Positions 55,741 to 64,000 of a stretch of DNA of 64,000 nt are shown here, one piece after another (position 1 is the stretch's first letter; each line of letters opens with the position of its first letter). The DNA is from Aldrovandia affinis. Taxonomy: Eukaryota > Chordata > Actinopteri > Notacanthiformes > Halosauridae. The stretch covers positions 3,061,001 through 3,125,000 of the forward strand of contig JAINUG010000018.1 of NCBI GenBank assembly GCA_029706075.1, given 5' to 3'. A program made the position numbers and the translations under genes. The notes under the pieces were generated by a model. The model searched no databases. It had not been told where the DNA came from and saw nothing but the letters and a program-made list of their open reading frames with translations.

Positions 55741-57439
55741 TTAACATCAGTGCGGCACGGTGGGTAGATTACACCTGGAGCACGGAGTGGGAGAAGAACA
55801 CCTCTAGACTCCGTGACTTCATCCCAGACGTTGGTTTTCCCCCTATCGGGGTGGACCTGCCCCGACTGGCGTGGGTGAGGCTTAACCGCCTCCAGACCGG
55901 CGTCTGGCGTTTCTGCTCATTGATGCACAGATGGGGCTTGGCCTCCTGCGTGGCCTGCGAGTGTGGCGCAGAGGAACAAACCGCAGACCATGTCATCCTG
56001 GATTGCCCGATTTATCGGGCACCCAATGGGATCCATGGTCTGTCGGCTTTGGACGACGACACGGTGACATGGCTGCAGGAGATGTGCCCCGAAATATAGT
56101 CCGGGTGAACCCACCCCTAGGCTTGAGGTGGTAAAAGGATAGCCTCTCGGCCCAGAGCCGAGGGGAGCAGAAAAAGAACATACCCAAACGAAGAAGAAGA
56201 AGATTTCCCACATGCATAACTTTACATTTAGCAATATTGAACGTCATCTGCCATGTATCTGCCCATTTTGGGATTTTGTCATCTTGGATTACTTTAGTCG
56301 ATTTCAAACTGTTTGCCAAACCCCTAAGTTTAGTATCATCTGCAAATTTAACTATTTTGCTACTAATGTCCATATCAAGATCATTTATGTAAATAAGGAA
56401 GAGCAGAGGTCCCAGCACCGATCCCTGCGGGACACCACTGCCCACAGCACCGAGGTCAGATTCGGCCCCTCCTACTGTTACTCTTTGTATTCGCCCTTGC
56501 AGCCAATTATGAACCCACTGTGAAACTACTCCTGCAATTCCTACTGAATTCATTTTAGCAATGAGCCTCTCATGTGGTACCTTGTCAAATGCTTTCTGAA
56601 AGTCCAAATATATAATATCATAAGCCTGGTTCAGGTCAACACACTTTGTAGCCTCTTCGAAAAATTCCAGGAGGTTTGTTAGGCATGACCTCCCTTTGAG
56701 AAATCCATGTTGGCTCTCCCTTAAAATACTATTATTTTTCAAGAATGATTCCAACTTATCCCTAATAATACATTCCAGCATTTTACATGCAATGCAAGTT
56801 AAACTGACAGGCATATAGTTCCCTGGGTCAGTACGGTCCCCCTTCTTATATATTGGAATTATACTACCCTGCTTCCAGTCATCTGGTATTTCTCCAGTGA
56901 TTATGGATTGAATGAAAATATCTGTCAATGGTTTATATATAATTTCCCCAAGTTCTTTGAGTACTCTGGGATATATGCCATCCAGGCCTGCTGCCTTATT
57001 TGTCTTAAGTTTTTGTAGTTTTTGTAGTACTTCTACGTCCCTTATTTCAAAGTCGTCCAAAACATTCTGTACGTTGTCTATACATTTAGGCATATTTATA
57101 ACCTCTTCTCTAGTAAAGCTCTCCACAAAGTAACTGTTTAGTATGTTTGCAATATCCTTATTATTATAAACCAAAGTTCCTTCCTTATTCTTAATGCACT
57201 TAACCTCATCCTTGACTTTCCTTTTTCTACTAGAATATTGAAAAAACTTTTTACATCTTGGGAAATTTTAATTTCAAACCGCCTTTAATCTGATTTTATT
57301 TCCTTTTTAGCCTTAGCCTGCATATTACAATAATCTAACTTGTTTCTCTCTGAGTTAGCCTTTCTATATACTCTGTACAGTTGTTTCTTTTGCCTCAAAA
57401 TCACCCGTAAAGATTTAGTCATCCACTGCGGAGCTGGGA

Positions 57440-57856
57440 GCTTAGAAAAAAAGTGCGAAAGAAGTTACTGTCGTCCCAATATGCGGCGTATATGTTGGCA
57501 AGGATTAGTTTAGTGTCATAGATGCTTCCAGTGATGATAACATATCTACCATTGGCGTCTGAAATGATGTTGGAGGCAACAAAAGGCACAGATTTATGTA
57601 TTAGAATGGCCGCGCCTCTGGCTTTGCCCTGGAAGTCAGAATGGTAAAGTTGGCCAACCCAGCCTTTCTGCAATCTAGAATGGTCCGAGACCTTCATATG
57701 AGTCTCTTTCAAGAATGCAATCTTGGCCCCCAAGTGCCGGAGATGTTGGAGAACCTTACCACGTTTTACTGGTTGGTTTAAACCTTTACAGTTCCAACTA
57801 CAGAACTTCAGTGTGCTCCCAGCTAACTGGCCCCCTGAGCTAGGTTGTTGAGTCAT
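57440..57856 (-). pseudogene. L1 ORF2 start: endonuclease N-terminus
   Basis: It starts MTQQPSSGGQLAGSTLKF at 57856 and continues with the L1 endonuclease motifs CSWNCKGLNQPVKRGKVL, IAFLKETHMK (catalytic Glu in KET) and LILANIYAAYWDDSNFF. The frame is open until the Rex1-like insertion. Confidence 0.88.
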
Positions 57857-58292
57857 CCTTAAAGAAAAGAAAAGGTGTGAGTAGCCCTTTGTATGACATT
57901 AGAAGACCAGGTGTAACATACATGATAAAAAACAGACAAACCAACTAATGAACTCGCTCCCACCTGCTGCAGTGTCTTCCCAAATAAGACACGCGCACCA
58001 CCCCCTGTACATGCCCCTAAGTACTTCCTAAGAACCATAGAAGACCTAGTAGCCTATGAAAGCTCCTACTAAACCAGGGCAGTGACAAGTATGTAATAGT
58101 AAGTAAAAAGTAAGTAAAAAGAAGGAAAAAGAAAAAAAGAGAAAAAGAAAGCACAGTTGCCATTATAGGCAGTTTTCATAAAGCACAATAAATCACTAAC
58201 ACAAATAGTATGGCAGATTTTTGGCTTACAGTCCCTCGAGAGGGTTAATTAAACATAGGCTTAACAGTATTGACTGCCAAAAGCTAGGCTAA
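57857..58292. other. L1 inter-ORF region
   Basis: 436 bp between the ORF1 stop and the ORF2 start of the minus-strand L1, with an A/G-rich stretch near 58110-58150. No feature beyond that. Confidence 0.5.
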
Positions 58293-58503
58293 TCAAAGGT
58301 GAAATGTCAGTAACCTCGATCCCATCACTCTGAGCTTGGAGGGACGGCACTCCCCAGGTCTCTGTTAATAAAATTAACTGCAGCGGCTGGGTCAGTGAAC
58401 TTACGGAGAGCCCCGTCTGGCAGAGTGCCCTGATGTAGAAGAGGGGCAGCCTCTCTCGCCCGGTGCAGGATTTCCTCTCTCACGTGAAAATAGTGAACCT
58501 TAA
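58293..58503 (-). pseudogene. L1 ORF1, C-terminal fragment
   Basis: The minus strand reads VHYFHVREEILHRAREAAPL then FTDPAAAVNFINRDLG, ending at a stop at 58293-58295. This matches the C-terminal domain of fish L1 ORF1 (nucleic-acid-binding chaperone). Upstream sequence is not L1-like, so the element is truncated here. Confidence 0.75.
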
Positions 58504-59514
58504 TAATAAAATGCTAGCGGCAATGAGGGTAGCTAGTGTATTTGCTATTGTCACAGTTCACTCCACACTCACTTATTTCCACGGCACAGAGGGGAATATA
58601 ACATGAGTCCCTCCACAGCACAAACAGAAAACAATTCCCAACCCGAGAGAGTGCAGTCCCGAGGTTCAGTTATGTTTGGCAAACTCCAGAATGCAGCCAA
58701 AGCCACCTAGCTGTTTGCCAGGGATACAAGGCCTCAGAAGTAGCTTGTCTAGACATCCACTTAAAAAAACGGGTCTTGCATCTGATAGTTGTCATTCAAA
58801 CGAGCAACGGAGATCAACAGGCACTAACAGTGTAACTTAAGGTAGCATTTATAAAGGCTAAAGCAAAACTGTGCTATAAATCAAATTATTATTGCCACTG
58901 CCTATCGGAGCTTCGGGAAACGTGACCTCACTCCATGGTGTCCGACAGTACCCCCCACTATTTCATATTTGAATATCATGGTATACCGTCACAACCCTAG
59001 TTCTAGCCACTGCGTTCTCCTTTACAACAATATACACTTTCATTTGGTTTCCATTTATAATCATGAATGTGCTCTGCGCACATTGTGATGCTCATGAAGA
59101 CACATGCAATTGAAGAGTACAAATACAGAGTTTCATAGTTTTGGAAAACTCTTTATACTTTTCTCTTAGTTTATTTGGAGTTATTATTTAGTTTTGCAAT
59201 ACCAAAAGCAACAAAGAAAACCAGTTTCCACGGTCAGGATCCCGTTTATGACCGGTGAGTAGCTACCGGTCAGTTACTAGGTGGAAATGCCGGCTCTGCC
59301 ACCAGAAGACTATCAAGTTCATGTCCTGTGACGGAGACTGTTTTAATGACTGGCACAACAAAAATAACTTATAGTTTTCCTGTGTTGCCTGACTATAGAA
59401 CACGAACTGACACACTGAGTGACTGTAAATAGTTTTGTGCAATGAGGGCAGACAATTGACAGAAGTGAAATTTTGTCTTGGTTAAACAAATTTGTTATAG
59501 TATATACGTATATA
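58504..59514. other. No gene recognised
   Basis: Unclassified DNA. GGTATACCGTCACAACCCTA near 58980-59000 resembles one end of a hAT-derived MITE but no partner end is seen. Confidence 0.3.
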
Positions 59515-60568
59515 CAGTGGGTTCGGAAAGTATTCAGACCCCCTTAAATTTTTCACTCTTTGTCATATTGCAGCCATTTGCTAAAATCAATTAATTTTTT
59601 TTTCCTCGTTCCCACAGCATCAATATTGTAAGAAAAACACAGACTTGTAGAAATTTTTGCACATTTATTACAAAATAAACACTGAAATATCACATGGCCA
59701 TAAGTATTCAGACCCTTTGCTGTGACACTTGTATATTTAACTCAGGTGCTGTCCAATTCTTTGATCATCCTTGAGATGGGCCTACACCTTCATTGGAGCA
59801 GCTGTGCTTAATTATATTGATTGGACTTGATTTGGAAAGGCACACACCTGTCTATGTAAGGTCCCACAGTTGACAGTGCATGTCAGAGTAAAAACCAAGC
59901 CATGAAGTCCTAGGAACTCTCCATAGACCTCCGAGATAGAATTGTGTTGAGGCATAGATCTGGGGAAGGGTATAAAAACATTGCTAAAGCATTGAAAGCA
60001 CCCAGGAGAACAGTGGGCTCCATCATTGTGAAATGGAATAAGTTTGAAACCACCACAACTCTTCTTAGAGCTGGCCGTCTGGCCAAACTAAGTAACCGGG
60101 CAAGAAGGGACATGGTCAGGAGGTGACCAATAACCCAATGGCCACTCTAAGAGAGCTTCAGAGTTCCTCTGCAGCGATGGGAGAACCTGGTAGAAGGACA
60201 AACATCTCTGCAGCACTCCCATCAATCAGACCTTTAGATTAGAGGTCCAATCAATATAATTAAGCACAGCTGGACTCCAATGAAGGTGTAGGCCCATCTC
60301 AAGGATGATCAGAAGAATTGGACAGCACCTGAGTTAAATATACAAGTGTCACAGCAAAGGGTCTGAATACTTATGGCCATGTGATATTTCAGTGTTTATT
60401 TTGTAATAAATCTGCAAAAATTTCTACAAGTCTGTGTTTTTTGACAATATTGGGTGCTGTGTGTGCATGAACGAGGAAAAAAATGAAATTAATTGATTTT
60501 AGCAAATGGCTGCAATATGACAAAGAGTGAAAAATTTAAGGGGGTCTGAATACTTTCCGAACCCACTG
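59515..60568 (+). mobile_element. Tc1-like MITE with ~320-bp inverted repeats
   Basis: Flanked by TA (59513-59514 and 60569-60570), termini CAGTGGGTTCGGAAAGTATT. The inverted repeats are very long (about 59515-59835 and 60245-60568), with the direct repeat AAGTATTCAGACCC near 59528 and 59702 (IR/DR type). The ~410-bp centre encodes only the helix-turn-helix part of the transposase. Confidence 0.92.
59944..60126 (+). pseudogene. Tc1 transposase N-terminal fragment
   Basis: SGEGYKNIAKALKAPRRTVG then WNKFETTTTLLRAGRLAKLS matches the paired-like DNA-binding domain of Tc1 transposases. After a stop at 60124 a shifted frame continues with NPMATLRELQSSSAAMGEPG. The DDE catalytic domain is absent, so it cannot make active transposase, although the fragment covers the part that binds the inverted repeats. 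Confidence 0.8.
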
Positions 60569-60882
60569 TATATATATTATTATTTATATTGCTGCAATAG
60601 TTTGATGTATTTAATTTGTTTTGTTAATTTTGGCAGCTATTGCTGTTTGGTTTTTTGAAAAGTTGATAATGGTAAATTCCTGTTGGTTACTTTTTTACCA
60701 TTTGAAAAAAAAACTTTTGTTGCTATCCAATTCTCTGGTTTGACTTTGGCATGTGTGTCTCATTGACAGCAACATGTTGTGATGCGATTTTCATTGTCAC
60801 AGAAGTGAATTGAGACATTCAGAGACACTTTGAGCCATCACATTAGTATCTGTTTTGTGAGATACAAAATACAAAATGTATA

Positions 60883-61319
60883 CAGTGGGAATAAAAAGTA
60901 TTCACCCCCTTTGGCATTTTCCACATTTTATTTTCTTACTTCATTTAATCAAAATGGATTACAGATATAAGTCTATTTGGGTCTCTACCAGCTTTGCACA
61001 TCTGCACACTGACATTTTCACCCTTTCTTCTTTATAAAATTGCTCAAGCTCCATCAGGTTGTATGGGGGCATTGGTGAACAGCAATTTCCAAATCTTTCC
61101 ACAACTTCAAATCTAGTTGTAATTGCAACTAAATGTGCTCCTATCAAGTATTGAGTCAATATACTGAATACTTTACTTATGGAATCAATTATTGTCAGTT
61201 TTTTATTTGTAATTATTTAAGGAAAAACTTTAGTTGTTTTTTTAACTTGACATAGCATATTTTGTGTTGATCAGTGGCAATAAATTCCAATGTAATCCAT
61301 TGAGATTTTATACCCACTG
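60883..61319. mobile_element. Tc1-type MITE, 437 bp
   Basis: Flanked by TA (60881-60882 and 61320-61321) with termini CAGTGGGAATAAAAAGTATT and, inverted, CAGTGGGTATAAAATCTC. Only the outermost bases are well conserved between ends. No coding sequence. Confidence 0.75.
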
Positions 61320-61321
61320 TA

Positions 61322-64000
61322 TACGTTCACATATTTCATAGGTTTTGAATCTTATTTCATAGGTTTATGATTTGATACGGGGTGTAATGCGGGCCAGGGG
61401 TTGTGGGGGTCATGTTTTTTTATTGCCCTGAATTTGGGGAGGACTTTTTCGGGCTCATAGTGGTGTCATTCGCTGCCAAAAAGTCAAATGAAGACTGAGT
61501 GCAGAATGGCAACATGTTTGTCATATATGAATGTATGCATTAAGGATTTGTTATAATTATTTGATTGGTACCAGTCAAAACACTAGGGGGGCATCCAAGA
61601 AGAGGTTTTAGCCTATGAATAAGTAATCCTGGCAGATAAAAATACTCTTGGCACTCATATTCAAACTAATTATGTCTGTCCCTCTTATAGGCTGGCTAAT
61701 GAGCATTAATTTATTATATTCTCTTCTTCAGTTCTAAATGAACTGTATAAGATAGATTTGATTTCTGGTGATCTCACCACTTCCTATATGAGTGCAACTA
61801 TAAACAGACCCCAGAATGTCAACATAACAACAACTGATAATTTCCTACTTTGATCCAATGAACACACATGAAGTTCACATCATACTACAGAATCCCATGT
61901 TAGACCTCTGGACTAGCATTATTTGCAGCTAACCCTACATTACCATGGTAATATTATAATTCACCATCATCATTATTATTGCTTTTAATTATTTTTGAAT
62001 TGTGTATTTTGCACAGACATACACACTGTTGCGATTCCAATTCTGAACTTTACATGCAGAAAGCAGTTCACTTAGGAATACCTTTGAATAGAATCTTGTT
62101 CCTGAATCACTCATACCATTACTGTAACTACATTGGTTTTAAATTTCAACACAAGACCTGAAATTACAATGGAATTAAAGTTATTCTTCTTTATCTTTTG
62201 TAGGATTGATTTACCCCAGATAAGGTAAAAACATGTATAGACATTATGGCAGGAAAAGTGACACAAAATGACCAGTGTTCTGCATAGAACAACTGATTGT
62301 AATATGTAGTGTGAGTTTTATGACAATAATTATGATCAAATGAACAATAGAGGGTGTGTTCTATTGCATATTTTCCGGTGTTGTTTGCACTTACCATCTA
62401 ACTTCTAACAAGTGTGTTCTATGTGTTTTCAGAGGCAAAAACGTCATATAAAGGCAAGCATTTTAAGGTATTCATCAAGAAGGTCTTATAATGTGTAAAC
62501 ATGTACTGCTTTTTTTTTGTCTGGTACCCGACTCATACCTTAAAATTTGCCTCGGAGGTGGACAACCATGTTTCTAATTATCAGAGGTGAAAACATGAAG
62601 GTATATCGAGTTGTGAAATTATAAATCTATAATTCCAAAACTCTGTACTTCCCATCACACATTTTTCAGGGTGCTCCGCAATCATGTTCTTGCTGCAGCT
62701 TTTGTAATTGCAAGTGTCAAGAGTAGTCATTTGCCGTAGAGCTCCACTTCACTTCTATTTTAATTTAGATTGAGACGGTGTTGTCAAATTGCCCCCTGGG
62801 TGGACTGTATCAGGTCATGACATTTGCATTTGGCAAGTATCGGAGAAAGGAGGTTAATAGTAAGAAGAAAAGCTGGGGAAAAGGTTTCCCCTTCCTGTCT
62901 CAGCGGTTCTGAAATTAAAAGACGGGAAAATGCAATTTAAAGACATGAAGTAAACACTCACCTTACACTTGTTTCCAGTACAGACACAATTTCCCGGTTC
63001 TTGTCCAATTTCATTATAGCCTGAGGGCAATGCATTCTAACATCTAGTTCTACACCACTGATTAAAATTCTAATGCTGGTATAAAATCAATCCATATGAC
63101 ATTTTAAAGAATGAAACATTGGGATTTTTTTATACGAAGCAGCATTCTTGTTTCTTTCTCAATGTTGTAATGGCAGTGTCCAGAAGGAACAGTGCTACTA
63201 GTTATTATTTTCAGGTGACTTTCAAAAAATGAACCATAGACACACTCCCATTGATTACAATGAAAATCATTCTCAAGAGCTACCTGGTGGACATTTTATG
63301 TTAAACGCTTTAACAATACATCTTTGAGGTATCTATATTAAGTGATAGTACCACATAATAGTGTGGTACCACATTTAAGATAGCATTTTTGCTTGTAAAC
63401 CTGTTCCCATTTCATTTCAGCTTAAATTTCAGTTATAAAAACAGTATCACTGCATACAACATCAACAAAAAATTTCAAATGTGCTCAGCACCTCCCTCCT
63501 GAAAAAAGTAAAACAAGACAAAAAGCAACAAGAATATAGTGCTTGAAGATGTAAATTAAGGTATGTTTATGTTTACCCAAAATATGTGGGTGGTGATCAA
63601 CAGTGAGATATTCATGTGGCCGCACCCTCCTAAGACTTCTCTTCTCTCATTTGAATCACATTGTAAAATAGCAAGCTAGTTAATGCTGTCATATTTTGCA
63701 CAAGGCAACATTGTTACTATAAAATACAAATACAAATGTGAAAATACAAATGTGAGGTGATTCAAACTGCAGGTAACTGCCAAAAAAAAAACTAAACACT
63801 AACTATTATGTTTGGGGTCAATTTGACCCCATTCAATGTTTACTGTCTCTAAAAACATGGTTAACATACTTTTTTCAGCTAGATTTTTCATGACTTTTCC
63901 TAACTTTATGGGGAAAACATGGCAAACATGAAATTAACAGTTTTTTCAATATCCTATACACATGTTGTACGCATCGGTGTTGTTGGGGTCATATATTGTT
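61322..64000. other. AT-rich intergenic DNA, nothing recognised
   Basis: No gene, repeat boundary or RNA gene I can support. GGGGTCAATTTGACCCC near 63817 is a perfect 17-base palindrome-like motif and GGGGTCA recurs at 63985; this could be a transposon terminus but there is too little sequence to judge. Confidence 0.35.

Larger units (their letters stand above)
51474..56099 (+). pseudogene. Jockey/I-like LINE endonuclease-RT gene, broken
   Basis: One polyprotein-type frame is recoverable in pieces: 51474-51815 (endonuclease start), 51843-52268 (endonuclease end, LAFVSVDVDNQLPDRRVLG), 52408-52850 (linker), 52898-53158 and 53168-53370 (RT fingers and palm), 53370-53580 (YADD region), 53811-54050 (post-RT) and 55745-56099 (C-terminus after the piggyBac element). 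Stops and frame changes occur near 51815, 52268, 52510, 53158, 53370 and 53575. The segment just before the RT palm is replaced by an inverted repeat (52810-52924). In related elements a full ORF of roughly 1000 residues would be expected; here it is inactive. Confidence 0.8.
51428..56202 (+). mobile_element. Jockey/I-like LINE inside the Rex1-like LINE
   Basis: A perfect 12-bp target duplication ATTTCCCACATG flanks it (51416-51427 and 56203-56214), and it ends in an (AAG)n tail (56191-56202). Coding on the plus strand: endonuclease (LQETHCVSADKLVLPNF, about 51640-51730), RT (VFVDLTAAYDTVWHRGL near 53220; YADD at 53471-53482) and a C-terminal CCHC-type segment (CECGAEEQTADHVILDC near 55960). 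Clade assignment is tentative. It holds a 51-bp inverted repeat and a piggyBac element. Confidence 0.85.
50707..57438 (-). mobile_element. Rex1/CR1-like LINE, in L1 and itself split
   Basis: The minus strand begins in the RT connector (PQWMTKSLRVILRQKKQLY), proceeds through RT (ILNSYFVESFTREEVINM, GVPQGSVLGPLLFLIYIND, KIVKFADDTKL) and ends with VRPHLEYCVQFWAPHYKKD at 50971-51276 and a 3' end TTCTTATGTTCTTA. The endonuclease is absent (5' truncation). A jockey/I-like LINE is inserted at 51428-56202. No clear target duplication was found in L1. Confidence 0.88.
31000..58503 (-). mobile_element. L1-clade LINE, opened by nested insertions
   Basis: Pieces of one minus-strand L1 occur in the expected order: ORF1 C-terminus (58293-58503), ORF2 endonuclease (57440-57856 and 50563-50706), endonuclease end to reverse transcriptase (47607-49058), then the RT active site to the C-terminus and 3' UTR (about 31000-33666), ending in an AATAAAAATG signal and A-rich tract. 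The gaps are exactly the Rex1-like LINE, a Harbinger element and the ERV-like element. Reading resumes across each gap, so all three inserted into one L1 copy. The 5' end is truncated within ORF1. Confidence 0.9.

Noticed and set aside
57420-57445. Target duplication for the Rex1-like insertion in L1
   Set aside because: No matching sequence at 50700-50712; insertion may have involved a small deletion or blunt joining.
61322-64000. Possible conserved non-coding elements near a host gene
   Set aside because: Cannot be judged without a second species; nothing intrinsic marks them.

Overview
This window looks like ray-finned fish (most likely teleost) DNA made almost entirely of transposable elements. 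The evidence is the element content: a Rex3-type RTE LINE with a (GATG)n tail, Rex1/CR1-like and L2-like LINEs, a fish-type L1, Tc1-like elements, PIF/Harbinger elements with Myb-like partner genes, hAT, piggyBac, a chromodomain Gypsy element, and tRNA-derived SINEs ending in the fish motif GTCGCTTTGGATAAAAG. I find no intact host protein gene, no intact tRNA gene and no rRNA gene. Two unassigned multi-copy-looking gene remnants are present (2498-5247 and 29105-29905, both minus).

Layout. 1-2446: LTR-like fragment at the edge, tRNA-Pro-like debris, a piggyBac remnant. 2447-5247: an unassigned multi-exon gene remnant on the minus strand, split by a Tc1-like element (2627-4220). 5340-8977: a hAT element with promoter, exons, TTF-type zinc finger and DUF4371-like transposase, cut by a piggyBac element that itself holds a Rex3 insertion. 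11148-19695: a 3.7 kb direct tandem duplication carrying Gypsy fossil sequence, a tRNA-Leu-like pseudogene and a 28-bp hairpin; the second copy holds a 1.56 kb piggyBac element while the first keeps the empty TTAA site. 19700-30960: sparse region with SINEs, Tc1 debris, a SCAN-like gag fossil with LTR, a small hAT MITE, a solo LTR and a block bounded by inverted CAACCCCGTTA motifs.

31000-58503 is one L1 element (minus strand) opened up by successive insertions. One branch runs L1 > endogenous retrovirus-like element > Harbinger > Gypsy chromovirus > piggyBac and a solo LTR. A second runs L1 > Rex1-like LINE > jockey/I-like LINE > piggyBac. A third is L1 > Harbinger > L2 LINE. Target-site duplications of the expected length mark most junctions, so the stack gives a relative chronology in which piggyBac is among the youngest arrivals. 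58504-64000 holds two Tc1-type MITEs and AT-rich DNA in which I recognise nothing.

All calls are by eye from the sequence; identities were not computed and no database was searched.
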